Positions 1 through 8,424 of a DNA stretch of 64,000 bases are shown here, in pieces. The notes beneath the pieces are model-generated. The model was not told the DNA's origin. It saw nothing but the letters and a program-made list of their open reading frames with translations, and did no database searches. A program made the translations under genes and the position numbers. How positions within the stretch are numbered: position 1 is the first letter of the stretch; every line of letters begins with the position of its first letter. The stretch comes from Thiosocius sp942490985 (lineage in GTDB: Bacteria; Pseudomonadota; Gammaproteobacteria; Chromatiales; Chromatiaceae): contig CALNYW010000006.1 in assembly GCA_942490985.1 (NCBI GenBank), positions 62,001-126,000 of the forward strand, written 5' to 3'.

Positions 1-441
1 GACGATGACGGCGATCACCTGGGCGAAAAAGGCCATGAATTCGGTGCCACCACTGGTCGCAAAAGACGCTGCGGTTGGCTGGACACCGTAGCATTGAAGC
101 GCTCCTTGCTGATCAATAGCGTCACCGGCATGTGCATCACCAAACTGGATGTCCTTGATGGCATCGAGACGATCAAGGTGTGTGTGGCCTATCGTCTGAA
201 CGGTCAGGAGATTGATACACCGCCCGTCGGCGCCGACCGTTTCGAGCAATGCGAGCCGATTTGTATCGAGATGCCTGGCTGGACGGAGTCGACCGTCGGA
301 ATCAAGTCAGCCAACGAGTTGCCCGCCGCGGCCCAGGCCTATCTGAAAAAGGTCGAAGAGCTTTGCGAAGCGCCGATTGACATCATTTCCACGGGACCGG
401 ATCGTGAGGAGACCATCGTGCTCCGGCATCCTTTTGACTGA
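1..441 (+). CDS. purA: Adenylosuccinate synthetase, C-terminal part (cut by window edge)
   Basis: The reading frame is open from base 1 and ends with TGA at 439-441, giving the last 146 residues of PurA, which joins IMP and aspartate using GTP on the way to AMP. The family signature GATTGRKRRCGW lies at about residues 15-26 of the fragment, followed by KLDVLDG and, near the end, STGPDREETI, which belongs to the guanine-binding C-terminal region. A TTG at 94 can look like a start but the conserved sequence runs straight through it, so it is internal. The N-terminal two thirds lie outside the window. In many gammaproteobacteria purA sits close to rnr; here rnr is about 46 kb away. Confidence 0.97.
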   Translation, partial: DDDGDHLGEKGHEFGATTGRKRRCGWLDTVALKRSLLINSVTGMCITKLDVLDGIETIKVCVAYRLNGQEIDTPPVGADRFEQCEPICIEMPGWTESTVGIKSANELPAAAQAYLKKVEELCEAPIDIISTGPDREETIVLRHPFD

Positions 442-456
442 CTACAGATTACTTTC

Positions 457-477
457 GACCCTCATGCGGTGAGGGTC
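457..477 (+). terminator. Hairpin between purA and the NYN gene
   Basis: GACCCTCA (457-464) pairs perfectly with TGAGGGTC (470-477) around a five-base loop. No T-run follows, so it could be an attenuator or an RNA-stability element rather than a full intrinsic terminator. Confidence 0.35.
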
Positions 478-519
478 CGGCCGACGACGTCGCCAGACGA
501 TAGTCGCGGAGAAAGATAC

Positions 520-1248
520 ATGTCCGAGCATCTACGAATTGCACTGTTGATCGATTGTGACAACGTCAGCCATACGGCGATCGAGGGTGTGCTCGACGAG
601 TTGGCCAAGCAGGGTACAGTCAATGTCCGGCACGCACATGGTGACTGGAACAGTCCATCCCTCGCCGGTTGGAAAGACGTGCTGCACCCACATGCCATTC
701 GGCCGATGCAGCAGTTCGCCTACACGAAGGGTAAGAACGCGACAGATTCCGCGATGATCATCGATGCGATGGATCTGTTGTACAGCGGAAACGTTGATGC
801 CTTTGCACTGATGACCAGTGACAGTGACTTTACTCCATTGGTCATGCGTATCCTTGAAAGTGGTCTCCCTGTTTACGGTTTCGGCGCGACGAAAACCCCA
901 CAGGCCTTCGTCGATGCCTGTTCCCCGTTTATCTACATCGAGAACCTGGTCGCAAACACTGGGGAGAAAACGGATCTGCCACCGCAGCCGTCGAAGAAGA
1001 GCCGCAACGAATTACGCGGAGATACCGGTTTGGTTCGGCTGCTCCGCACAGCAGTCGAGCAGACCTCCGATGATGACGGTTGGGCACACCTGGGGCGGGT
1101 GGGCCAGTATATTTCCAACAACAGTTCTTTTTCCGCAATCAATTACGGCTACAAGAAGCTCAGCGATCTGATCCGCGCCAGCGAGCTGTTCGAAGTCAAG
1201 GGCCGAAAGAACGACAACGGACTGTACTTGAAGGACCCTCGAGCCTAG
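520..1248 (+). CDS. NYN-domain protein (LabA/DUF88 type) with C-terminal LOTUS-like domain
   Basis: The predicted product has 242 residues. The N-terminal half reads as a NYN (PIN-like) nuclease domain: LLIDCDNV near residue 10 gives the first acidic residues, and ALMTSDSDFTPL near residue 95 gives the conserved TSDSDF acidic cluster. After a linker, about residues 170-242 (LVRLLRTAVE, then GWAHLGRVGQYI, then YKKLSDLIRAS) resemble an OST-HTH/LOTUS RNA-binding domain. The family is thought to act on RNA; the target is unknown. ATG at 520 is preceded by GGAG at a good distance. An in-frame start at 469 lies in the purA downstream hairpin and is less likely. It may be co-transcribed with purA. 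Confidence 0.85.
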   Translation: MSEHLRIALLIDCDNVSHTAIEGVLDELAKQGTVNVRHAHGDWNSPSLAGWKDVLHPHAIRPMQQFAYTKGKNATDSAMIIDAMDLLYSGNVDAFALMTSDSDFTPLVMRILESGLPVYGFGATKTPQAFVDACSPFIYIENLVANTGEKTDLPPQPSKKSRNELRGDTGLVRLLRTAVEQTSDDDGWAHLGRVGQYISNNSSFSAINYGYKKLSDLIRASELFEVKGRKNDNGLYLKDPRA

Positions 1249-1474
1249 CCATTCGGACTTAACACTGTTTGCCTGCAAATCCGCGGAGAGCAATCTCTTT
1301 ATTCTCCTCGTCAAATAGCCCGGTTATTCTCCTCTGACGATAAGTCGATTTTGATTGGCTCCCGATGATGTTCGCCACAAGCGGTCAGGTCCGACAGACA
1401 GCTTGCTCAAACTACAACGTCATCCGAGGTCGCCGCGCGGCCGTGACGATCTTTGGGCGTCGGTGCTTCTGATA

Positions 1475-1512
1475 CGAGATTGCTTCGTCACCGTGTTCCT
1501 CGCAAAGACGGT
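1475..1512 (-). repeat. REP-like dispersed intergenic element, copy 1
   Basis: On the minus strand this reads CGTCTTTGCGAG, then 16 bases, then CAATCTC. The same 12-base start, the same 16-base spacer and CAATCT recur at 15379-15413, which shows a dispersed repeat. The GTCTTTGCGAG...GCAATCT layout resembles a short intergenic repeat seen in many proteobacteria (recalled, not searched). Confidence 0.55.
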
Positions 1513-1586
1513 GTGATCTCGTCGGGTAGGCTGCGCCTGCCGAATCCACCGGCTCGGCGAGCTGTCCACATACCAGGCCAGGCGGC

Positions 1587-1615
1587 TTTATCGCATAAGA
1601 AAACTCTAATATAAT
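1587..1615 (+). promoter_or_regulatory. Predicted sigma-70 promoter of fbp
   Basis: A perfect -10 hexamer TATAAT (1610-1615) lies 17 bases after TTTATC (1587-1592, three of six matches to the -35 consensus). Transcription would start near 1622, leaving a leader of about 50 bases. Confidence 0.6.
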
Positions 1616-1670
1616 CCGGCAAACTTCCGACGGTCCGCCGCGGATTCCTGTTTTTCTGGAGCACCTGCCC

Positions 1671-2681
1671 ATGCACAACGGCACAACAATTACCCAATTC
1701 ATCATCGAGGAGCAGCGTCATATCGAGGGCGCGACCGGTGACTTCACCTCGTTGCTGAATGACATCGTGACCGCCTGCAAGGTCATCTCGAATCTGGTCA
1801 ACAAAGGCGAGCTTATCGGTGTGCTGGGGTCGGCTGAGAGTGAGAACGTGCAGGGGGAGACGCAGAAAAAGCTCGATATCTTGACCAACGAGGTGTTCAT
1901 CAAGTCTAACGAGTGGGCCGGTCACCTGTCCGCCATGGCATCTGAAGAGATGGACGAGATCTACGAGATACCCAGCCAGTATCCGCGCGGCAAATATCTG
2001 CTGACCTTCGATCCACTCGATGGCTCTTCGAACACCGATGTGAACGTGTCTGTCGGCACGATTTTTTCGATTCTGCGCTGTCCGGGTGAGCGCGTCTGCC
2101 CGAATCTGGATGCGTTTCTGCAGCCAGGTACGCAGCAGGTCGCGGCCGGTTACGCACTGTATGGCCCATCGACGATGATGGTGCTAACCACCGGTAACGG
2201 TGTAAACGGTTTCACGCTGGACCAGGATATTGGCGAGTTCATCCTGACCCATCCGAACATGACGATCCCCGAAACCACACGCGAGTTTGCGATCAACACG
2301 TCGAACATGCGTTTCTGGGAGCCGCCGGTCAAACGTTATGTCGATGAATGTCTGGCCGGCAAGGAAGGGCCACGTGGCGACGACTTCAATATGCGTTGGA
2401 TTGCATCGATGGTGGCCGAAGTCCATCGTATTTTGACGCGTGGCGGCATCTTTATGTATCCCATCGATGACAAAATGAAAGCCGCGGGTACCGAAGGCAA
2501 ACTGCGTCTCATGTATGAGGCCAATCCGATGAGCTTCATCGTCGAGCAGGCGGGAGGTGCTTCCTCGACCGGTCGTCAGCGGATTATGGACCTCGCCCCG
2601 CGCCACCTGCACCAACGCGTGCCGGTGATCCTGGGTTCGCGTGAAGAAGTGGATCGAGTGGTGAGCTACCACGCCGAATAA
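1671..2681 (+). CDS. fbp: Fructose-1,6-bisphosphatase, class I
   Basis: This 336-residue protein has the usual length for class I FBPase, which removes the 1-phosphate from fructose-1,6-bisphosphate in gluconeogenesis and, in autotrophs, in the Calvin cycle. The metal and substrate signature DPLDGSSN is at residues 114-121, preceded by ASEEMDE, which supplies metal-binding glutamates. Near the C-terminus, KLRLMYEANPMSFIVEQAGG is the conserved substrate loop. The start has GGAG upstream at 1659-1662. It appears to be a single-gene transcript, with its own promoter (TATAAT at 1610) and intrinsic terminator (2727). No Calvin-cycle neighbours are visible, so its pathway cannot be fixed from context. 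Confidence 0.97.
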   Translation: MHNGTTITQFIIEEQRHIEGATGDFTSLLNDIVTACKVISNLVNKGELIGVLGSAESENVQGETQKKLDILTNEVFIKSNEWAGHLSAMASEEMDEIYEIPSQYPRGKYLLTFDPLDGSSNTDVNVSVGTIFSILRCPGERVCPNLDAFLQPGTQQVAAGYALYGPSTMMVLTTGNGVNGFTLDQDIGEFILTHPNMTIPETTREFAINTSNMRFWEPPVKRYVDECLAGKEGPRGDDFNMRWIASMVAEVHRILTRGGIFMYPIDDKMKAAGTEGKLRLMYEANPMSFIVEQAGGASSTGRQRIMDLAPRHLHQRVPVILGSREEVDRVVSYHAE

Positions 2682-2726
2682 CTCGGGCGCCTTTGGTGAG
2701 CAGGTCTATTCTGCATCTGGTTCTGT

Positions 2727-2757
2727 GACCCGGGTCGTGTGCCCGGGTCTTCTGTTT
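2727..2757 (+). terminator. Intrinsic terminator of fbp
   Basis: GACCCGGG (2727-2734) pairs perfectly with CCCGGGTC (2742-2749) around a seven-base loop, followed by TTCTGTTTT. The position 45 bases after the fbp stop fits. Confidence 0.75.
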
Positions 2758-2758
2758 T

Positions 2759-3074
2759 GTCCAGGGTTCCCTCGCTCGGTTACACTGAGTGTCTCGGTGC
2801 GGTATTGTTAGGCGCAAAAAATAACAACATCAACGCGCCCGATTCGAACAGTCCCGCCTGTTGTTGATCAATATTTTCACGCAACTGCGTGCGTCATCGG
2901 CCGGTTGGCGATATCGCCCACCACGGTGTTTAGCGTCGTATGCGGGGAAAAGGAGGGTGCAGTGGTCGGCGGTACCTACGGGTGGGCACCTCGGAATGTC
3001 GAATTCCCATGGGGTCGCCTGCGAGCTTTTCCACCGGCAGCGGACGATTCGGGTGGGCATGACCGGCGGCGCTT
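2759..3074. other. Intergenic region upstream of the sensor kinase
   Basis: A 76-codon frame on each strand crosses this stretch, but neither has a ribosome-binding site or a recognisable sequence. No clear promoter or repeat was found. Confidence 0.5.
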
Positions 3075-5111
3075 ATGAGCACGCCCGATAGCGCGTTGAA
3101 AAAAATTCAGCGTCCGTGGTTCGGCTCGCGCTTTTGGGGGCCGATCGTATTGCTGTTGCTCGGCGGCTCAGGGATCGCCTTCGAGGGCTATCAACTGGTC
3201 GAAACCTTGCGTCAGTCAGCCGCGGCGTCAGCGCGTGCCCAGGGCGATGCCACGGCACGTGAGATCACTGGGTTTGTCGGTCGCGAGCAAGAACGCCTCG
3301 CCGCGTTTGCGGCCGACGCGAAAGCCGAGGTGCGAAAGCTGCTCAGTTTTGGTGACGACTGGCCCGTCATCGATGCGTTGCAGAAACGCCTGCAACGGCT
3401 GTTTCGTGGCGCAATTGCGTTCAGCGTGACCGACCCGGACGGTCGGCCGCTATTCGAAGACTTCGAAGGGCTGGTCGGCCCAGTGTGTCAGGCATCGATG
3501 CGCAGTTATGCGCGTGCCATTGAACGCGGCGATTCCGTGATTGCGATTCCGCCGATTCATCCGGTGCCCGGTGCCTATCATTTCGACCTCATCACGCCGT
3601 GGCGTCTGGACAGCGGTGCGTCGGGCTTGTTTTTTGTGAGCTTTTCACCGGCGCGGATCGCCGAGTTGTTGGCGGCAGCCGAATTAGCCTCCGGTAAACG
3701 CATGGTGTTGGTGAACCAAGATGATCCAACGCTGATCGAGGTGTCATCGGTCGGCGCACGCGATGCGTTGCGCGGTAATTTCAGGTTAACGCCGGAACTG
3801 CTCGGGCCGCAGCATTACGCGCAAGACCTTGCCGGTACACATTGGCGTTTGGTCGTGATACCGGACAGCGATGGGTTGGCGGCTGCCGTACGAGAGGTGG
3901 TTCTCGTGACCGCCTTGCTGATCATCGGTTTGATAGTGATCAGCATCGCCTTGCTCGTCTTGATTCGCCGCGAAGAACAAGAGAATTCCAGCCTGTTCAT
4001 GCGCAGTCTGCAGTCGAGTGTCGGGCGGCAGCGGGCAATCCTGCAATCGATGGTCGATGGATTGGTCACGATTAATTCGGCCGGCGAGATCCACGACGTC
4101 AACCAGGCGGTTACGACCTTGTTCGGCTATCAACCATCGGAATTGATCGGTCGAAATGTTGCCGTTCTGATGCCGGAGCCGCTGCAGTCCGAGCACGATA
4201 ACTTCATGGAAAATTATCTGCACACGGGCGACAGCAAGATCCTTGGCAAAGGTCGGGAAGTGGTCGGCCGGCACAAGGACGGCAGGCTTTTTCCGGTGTT
4301 GCTGACGTTGGGTGAATCGAACGAGGGCGATGACCACATGTTCGTCGGTATTCTTCACGACATGACGGCTTACAACGAGGCTCAGCGCAAGATCGTTGCG
4401 CAAGCTGTGGAAATACAGCGTTCGCACCAGGAACTCGACCAGATTAGCCGGATTGCCTCGCACTCTTTGCAAAACCCCTTGCAACGCATTGCCGCGCTTG
4501 GCGAGGCGATCGGCGCCCGCGACGTGGCGAAACTCGATCGCAATGCCAAACGAAAACTGCGTACCCTGACCAATCAGGCACGTGATGCCAGCGACCTGGT
4601 AAAAGGGTTTGTAGACTACACGCGTGTCGGTCAGTCGGATCAGCGCGGGTCGGTTGATTTGGATACGGTGCTTGCCGATGTGCGAAAGGATTTGGCTGCT
4701 CGTATCGACGCGCAGGGTGCGACGATGGAAATCGAGGCCCTGGGGCAGGTTCTTGGGGACCCAAAGCAGCTTCACCAGGTTTTCTGGAACCTCGTTGACA
4801 ACGCGTTGAAGTTTGCTGACCCAAGCCGGCCGCTCGAAATCACTATCACGGCAGAACCTGCCGACTCTGAACCGAAGGAAGTGACCATCCGTGTAACCGA
4901 TAACGGGATCGGGATACCCGAAGCGTCATTAAGCCAGGTTTTCGAGGCATTCTACCGGGTCGAGCCAGAAGCCCAGGGCGCCGGCGCCGGCCTCGGTTTA
5001 TCGTTTTGTCGCAAGATCGTCGAAGCGGCTGGCGGACGGATCGCAGTACACAGCGAACTCGGGCAGGGCACGGCGTTCTCGGTCACGCTGTTGCGGCCAA
5101 TGACGCGCTGA
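3075..5111 (+). CDS. Membrane-bound PAS-domain sensor histidine kinase, orphan
   Basis: The 678-residue protein has an N-terminal membrane segment (about 20-40), a periplasmic domain (about 45-270, type not identified), a second membrane segment (272-298), a PAS domain (about 318-435), a dimerisation and phosphoacceptor region with His463, and a HATPase domain with the N box NLVDNALKF (572-580), DNGIGIP (609-615) and GAGLGLSFCRK (637-647). The phosphoacceptor box reads SHSLQNPLQ, close to the SHDLQEPLR type seen in phytochrome-like kinases, but the acidic or polar catalytic residue after His is serine. No response regulator is adjacent, so its partner is unknown. It resembles periplasmic-sensor PAS kinases in layout only. 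Confidence 0.88.
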   Translation: MSTPDSALKKIQRPWFGSRFWGPIVLLLLGGSGIAFEGYQLVETLRQSAAASARAQGDATAREITGFVGREQERLAAFAADAKAEVRKLLSFGDDWPVIDALQKRLQRLFRGAIAFSVTDPDGRPLFEDFEGLVGPVCQASMRSYARAIERGDSVIAIPPIHPVPGAYHFDLITPWRLDSGASGLFFVSFSPARIAELLAAAELASGKRMVLVNQDDPTLIEVSSVGARDALRGNFRLTPELLGPQHYAQDLAGTHWRLVVIPDSDGLAAAVREVVLVTALLIIGLIVISIALLVLIRREEQENSSLFMRSLQSSVGRQRAILQSMVDGLVTINSAGEIHDVNQAVTTLFGYQPSELIGRNVAVLMPEPLQSEHDNFMENYLHTGDSKILGKGREVVGRHKDGRLFPVLLTLGESNEGDDHMFVGILHDMTAYNEAQRKIVAQAVEIQRSHQELDQISRIASHSLQNPLQRIAALGEAIGARDVAKLDRNAKRKLRTLTNQARDASDLVKGFVDYTRVGQSDQRGSVDLDTVLADVRKDLAARIDAQGATMEIEALGQVLGDPKQLHQVFWNLVDNALKFADPSRPLEITITAEPADSEPKEVTIRVTDNGIGIPEASLSQVFEAFYRVEPEAQGAGAGLGLSFCRKIVEAAGGRIAVHSELGQGTAFSVTLLRPMTR

Positions 5112-5157
5112 GGTCAAGCGTTTACGCTTCGCGGGTCCGACGCTGACCGCCGGTATC

Positions 5158-6072
5158 TCAGGGGAGATCCCCGTCCCAATAGGGGTGCTCACCGAAGCGT
5201 CCCACCAGGAAGTCGGCGAAGGCCTGTACCCGGCGTGGCATCAGTCGGCCTGGCGGGAACAGCGCATGGATGCCGATCGGCGCGCGGCGATAGTTGGTTA
5301 GGATGGCCTGCAGCTGTTTATCGCGTAGCGCATCGGCGACGATAAAAGTCGGTAGGCTGACAATCCCGAGTCCTGCGATTGCCGCGGCAGCCAATGCGTC
5401 GCCATTGTTGGCTCTGAGACGAATGTCAGGGATCGTCACGGTTAGCGATCCGCTGTCGTCACGAAACTGCCAGGCATCGGTCAGCGACGCGTTCGCATAG
5501 TGCAGGCCGATGTGTTCAGAAAGGCCGCTGGGATGACTCGGCGTGCCGTGTTGTTGCAGATAGGCCAGGCTGGCGCAGGTGATGAACCGGCAGGTTCCCA
5601 GACGTCGCGCAATGAGTGTCGAATCGGGCAGCTCGCCGATGCGGATCGCCATGTCGAAGCCTTCCTCGACCAGATTGACTTCCCGATCGTTCAAGTCGAG
5701 GTCCAGTTCGGTACCGGGATGCTGGTTGAGAAAGCTGTTCAGCGCTGCACAGAGGTGATGCAAACCGAAAGATAGCGGTGCGGCAATGCGTAGTCTGCCT
5801 CGCAGAGCGGTTGAGGCGTCAGCAACGGCTTGTTCGGCATCGTCCAAGTCGCCGAGCACTCGCACCGCGCGTTCATAAAACAGCCGGCCCTGGGCGGTCA
5901 GCGATTGGCTGCGCGTCGTGCGATGCAGCAGTTGCACCCCGAGGGTCTTCTCGAGCTGGCTGACGCGCCGGCTGATGATCGACTTGCCGGTCGCGAGCCG
6001 CGCCGCGGCGTCGCTGAAACTGCCGGTCTCCACAACCTGTACGAAGGCCTCGATCGCTGCGAACTTGTCCAT
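5158..6072 (-). CDS. LysR-family transcriptional regulator
   Basis: The 304-residue product has a winged helix-turn-helix at residues 1-60 (FVQVVETGSFSDAAARL, then SRRVSQLEKTLGVQLLHRTTR) and a LysR substrate-binding domain from about 90. It belongs to the large AaeR/PA0477-like branch that often sits beside oxidoreductases. It is divergent from the azoreductase-pirin pair, with 118 bases between the start codons, the classic layout for a LysR protein that controls its neighbour. The inducer is unknown. Confidence 0.92.
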   Translation of the reverse strand: MDKFAAIEAFVQVVETGSFSDAAARLATGKSIISRRVSQLEKTLGVQLLHRTTRSQSLTAQGRLFYERAVRVLGDLDDAEQAVADASTALRGRLRIAAPLSFGLHHLCAALNSFLNQHPGTELDLDLNDREVNLVEEGFDMAIRIGELPDSTLIARRLGTCRFITCASLAYLQQHGTPSHPSGLSEHIGLHYANASLTDAWQFRDDSGSLTVTIPDIRLRANNGDALAAAAIAGLGIVSLPTFIVADALRDKQLQAILTNYRRAPIGIHALFPPGRLMPRRVQAFADFLVGRFGEHPYWDGDLP

Positions 6073-6074
6073 AT

Positions 6075-6134
6075 TGTTGTTAATTCAGCAACAGTATTTC
6101 TCAAATGAACCACTTTTTTGTTCGATTGGCAACA
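6075..6134. promoter_or_regulatory. Candidate LysR operator: two inverted repeats in the divergent intergenic region
   Basis: TGTTG (6075-6079) and CAACA (6089-6093) form a dyad with a nine-base centre. A second dyad, TTGTT (6118-6122) and AACAG (6131-6135), is related in sequence. Two dyads of the same half-site about 42 bases apart fit LysR recognition and activation sites. Binding is inferred from position only. Confidence 0.45.
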
Positions 6135-6190
6135 GACAAGATAAAGAGGTGGCAAAAAACCAACCCATTCAAGCAACTTTGGAGCCCCCT

Positions 6191-6817
6191 ATGACTAGCC
6201 ATAAGCCGTTCAGAATCCTGCGAATCGACAGCAGCGCATGCACCCGAGATTCCGTCTCACGTGCGTTGGGAGACGCGGTTGTCCAGAGACTCTTGGCGAC
6301 GACACCACGCGCAAACGTCGTGGAAAGGGAACTGGCCCAGGGCTTGCCATCGATCGATGCGGACTGGATTGCGGCAAACTTCACCGATGCTGAAGCCCGC
6401 ACCCCAGCGCAAGCCAGCAAACTGGCCCTGTCAGACAGCCTGATCGATGAACTGCGCGAGGCCGATGTGATCGTGGTCACCGCGCCGATCTACAATTTCT
6501 CGGTGCCATCGGTACTTAAGGTGTGGATCGACCAGGTCTGCCGCGCGGGTCTCACGTTTCAGTACACGCCGATGGGCCCTCAGGGGTTACTCGCAAATCG
6601 CCCCGTGTACTTGGCGATGGCATCAGGTGGTGTCCCGTTCGGCAGCGCTGTGGATTTTGCGAGCGGCTACCTGAGGCAGGTGTTTCGTTTCATCGGTATC
6701 GATGATGTCCGATTGATCGGTGCAGAACGGGTAGCCAGTGATGAAGATGCTGCACGCGCTGCAGCGTTGGCCGAGTTAGACCGATTTTTGCCTATCGAAA
6801 ATGTCAACGTCGCTTGA
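6191..6817 (+). CDS. azoR: FMN-dependent NADH-azoreductase
   Basis: The predicted 208-residue flavodoxin-fold protein is typical of AzoR, which reduces quinones and azo compounds with NADH and FMN. Visible marks are the phosphate-binding N-terminus LRIDSSACTRDSVSRAL, the core VIVVTAPIYNFSVPSVLKVWIDQVCRAGLTF-type region at about 95-125 (seen as APIYNF and KVWIDQ), and the later ASGG turn. ATG at 6191 follows GGAG; a longer frame from 5918 is upstream read-through across the LysR promoter. It probably forms an operon with the pirin gene nine bases downstream, controlled by the divergent LysR regulator. Confidence 0.92.
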   Translation: MTSHKPFRILRIDSSACTRDSVSRALGDAVVQRLLATTPRANVVERELAQGLPSIDADWIAANFTDAEARTPAQASKLALSDSLIDELREADVIVVTAPIYNFSVPSVLKVWIDQVCRAGLTFQYTPMGPQGLLANRPVYLAMASGGVPFGSAVDFASGYLRQVFRFIGIDDVRLIGAERVASDEDAARAAALAELDRFLPIENVNVA

Positions 6818-6826
6818 GAGAGAAAA

Positions 6827-7702
6827 ATGCAACAGCCACAAGCACAGCAGGCCCCCGCGCAACGTTACGTGTCCCGCGTCGTGCGCGGTTTGCCAACGAC
6901 CGAAGGGGCAGGGGTAGAGCTGACCCGCGTCATCGGCCGACCGGCATTGCCGATGCTCGATCCTTTCTTGATGCTCGACGCGTTCCGCTCCGATCGACCT
7001 GATGCTTACCTCGCAGGATTCCCGGCGCATCCACACCGCGGTTTCGAGACCGTGACTTACCTGCTCAATGGCCGCATGCGTCATAAGGACAACGCCGGCC
7101 ACGAAGGCGTGATCAAGCCGGGCGGTCTCCAATGGATGACCGCTGGCAGGGGGATCGTGCATTCAGAGATGCCGGAACAGCAAGACGGGCTGTTGGAGGG
7201 GTTCCAGCTTTGGGTGAACCTGCCCGCCGCGAACAAGATGGACCAACCGCGCTACCAGGAAAACCCGGCCAGCGAGATACCGCTCGAACACAGATCTTCG
7301 GGTGCCCAGGTTCGAGTCATCAGTGGTCAGACGTCGCTGGGGAACAGGGGACCGATTGAGCAACCGCTCACCGAGCCGCTGTATCTCGACGTCGAACTCC
7401 CGCCAGACAGCGGGTTCGAGGAGATGCTGCGGCCCCTTCACAACGCGTTCGTTTATGTCGTGGCAGGAACACTGTTTGGCTACGACCATGACGGGGAAGC
7501 GGTCCAGTTGCAACGCGATGATCTCGGTGTCTTGTCCCACGGTGAACATGTTTCGTTCGACACGACGGCAGCTGGCGCCCGTTTTCTTTTGGTTGGCGGC
7601 AAACCGTTACACGAACCGGTGGCTCGCGGTGGTCCGTTTGTCATGAATACCCAGGCCGAGATCCGCCAGGCGTTCGAGGATTTCGGAGCAGGCCTGATTT
7701 GA
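6827..7702 (+). CDS. Pirin family protein
   Basis: The 291-residue bicupin protein carries the pirin metal-site motif HPHRGFE at residues 68-74 and a second metal-site segment, GIVHSEMP, about 40 residues later. The C-terminal pirin domain begins near residue 180. Some bacterial pirins act as quercetin 2,3-dioxygenases or regulate metabolism, but function cannot be assigned from sequence. It starts nine bases after azoR, with GAGAGA upstream, so the two are likely co-transcribed. An azoreductase-pirin pair under a LysR regulator suggests a quinone or aromatic stress response (inference). Confidence 0.9.
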   Translation: MQQPQAQQAPAQRYVSRVVRGLPTTEGAGVELTRVIGRPALPMLDPFLMLDAFRSDRPDAYLAGFPAHPHRGFETVTYLLNGRMRHKDNAGHEGVIKPGGLQWMTAGRGIVHSEMPEQQDGLLEGFQLWVNLPAANKMDQPRYQENPASEIPLEHRSSGAQVRVISGQTSLGNRGPIEQPLTEPLYLDVELPPDSGFEEMLRPLHNAFVYVVAGTLFGYDHDGEAVQLQRDDLGVLSHGEHVSFDTTAAGARFLLVGGKPLHEPVARGGPFVMNTQAEIRQAFEDFGAGLI

Positions 7703-7811
7703 ATATCACTGGCAATCTGGCGCGATCGATAGGTCGACGCGGGTGTTTCGCATTGTTTGCCGCTTTCGCTTAACCTGAGAGTTCGATAGATAGCACTGAT
7801 TGGGGGATGTG

Positions 7812-8219
7812 ATGCGCTTACTTGGATTGACGTTGGCGATGATTGTCGGGGTCGCGCCCGGTTTTGCAGTTGCCGGTGGCGAGCCGACCGATGAACTCGC
7901 GCTGAGCAAGGCCGAGATCCTGGAGCTGGTTCGTGAGAAGTCGACCGAATGTCGGAAAGAGAAAGATCAGAGCCTCTGCACCAACTGGTTTGGCAAATAC
8001 GGCAGTTTCAAACGCCTGATGCACGCCGATGAGGCGCGGCGCGAGGGTGTTTGGTTTGTCGATGACACAGACCGGCTTTGCATTCTATGGCAGCGCAAAA
8101 TCTCGCCGCTGTGCTTTACGGTCTATGAGCAGGATGATGGTACCTACAACCTCTATAAAAAAGGTAAGCACATCTCGACCATCGTCAGCACCGAGCCTGG
8201 TAATACCAAGAACCTGTGA
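7812..8219 (+). CDS. Small exported protein of unknown function
   Basis: The 135-residue product begins with a signal peptide (MRLLGLTLAMIVGVAPG, with a likely cut after AVA near residue 21). The mature part has four cysteines, at CRKEK, LCTNWFGKYG, LCILW and LCFTV, which could form two disulfides. ATG at 7812 follows GGGGGA; a TTG at 7800 is possible but poorer. A hydrophobic, charged C-terminus without membrane segments suggests a soluble periplasmic protein. I do not recognise the family. Confidence 0.7.
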   Translation: MRLLGLTLAMIVGVAPGFAVAGGEPTDELALSKAEILELVREKSTECRKEKDQSLCTNWFGKYGSFKRLMHADEARREGVWFVDDTDRLCILWQRKISPLCFTVYEQDDGTYNLYKKGKHISTIVSTEPGNTKNL

Positions 8220-8369
8220 ACGTGCTGTAGTCCACCACTAGTCCTGGCGGTGATGTCCAGCATCGCTTTCAGATCGCTCAGCCAGCTCTGACCGATGGCT
8301 AAAGCCCGCACCTGTCCGGTGGGCATGACATGGTTTTCTCCCAATCAACACTGAGCTAGTCGGCGTTGT

Positions 8370-8391
8370 TTAGGCCGCCCAACCGGCCTAA
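8370..8391. repeat. Inverted repeat upstream of the DUF4149 gene
   Basis: TTAGGCCG (8370-8377) and CGGCCTAA (8384-8391) form a perfect eight-base stem with a six-base loop, 34 bases before the next start codon. It could be an operator or a leader hairpin; there is no T-run. Confidence 0.35.
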
Positions 8392-8424
8392 CGTGCCGAT
8401 ACTGGTTCAGTTTAGGAGCGTGGC

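Larger units (their letters stand above)
1249..1670. other. Intergenic region upstream of fbp
   Basis: No coding potential stands out. It holds an 11-base direct repeat, TTATTCTCCTC, at 1299-1309 and 1324-1334, a dispersed repeat copy at 1475-1512, and the fbp promoter at 1587-1615. Confidence 0.6.

Noticed and set aside
94..441. Separate gene starting at TTG 94
   Set aside because: The PurA sequence continues upstream to the window edge, so this is an internal codon.
3786..4775. 329-codon frame antisense to the sensor kinase
   Set aside because: It has no ribosome-binding site or family resemblance, and the sense strand encodes clear kinase motifs throughout.
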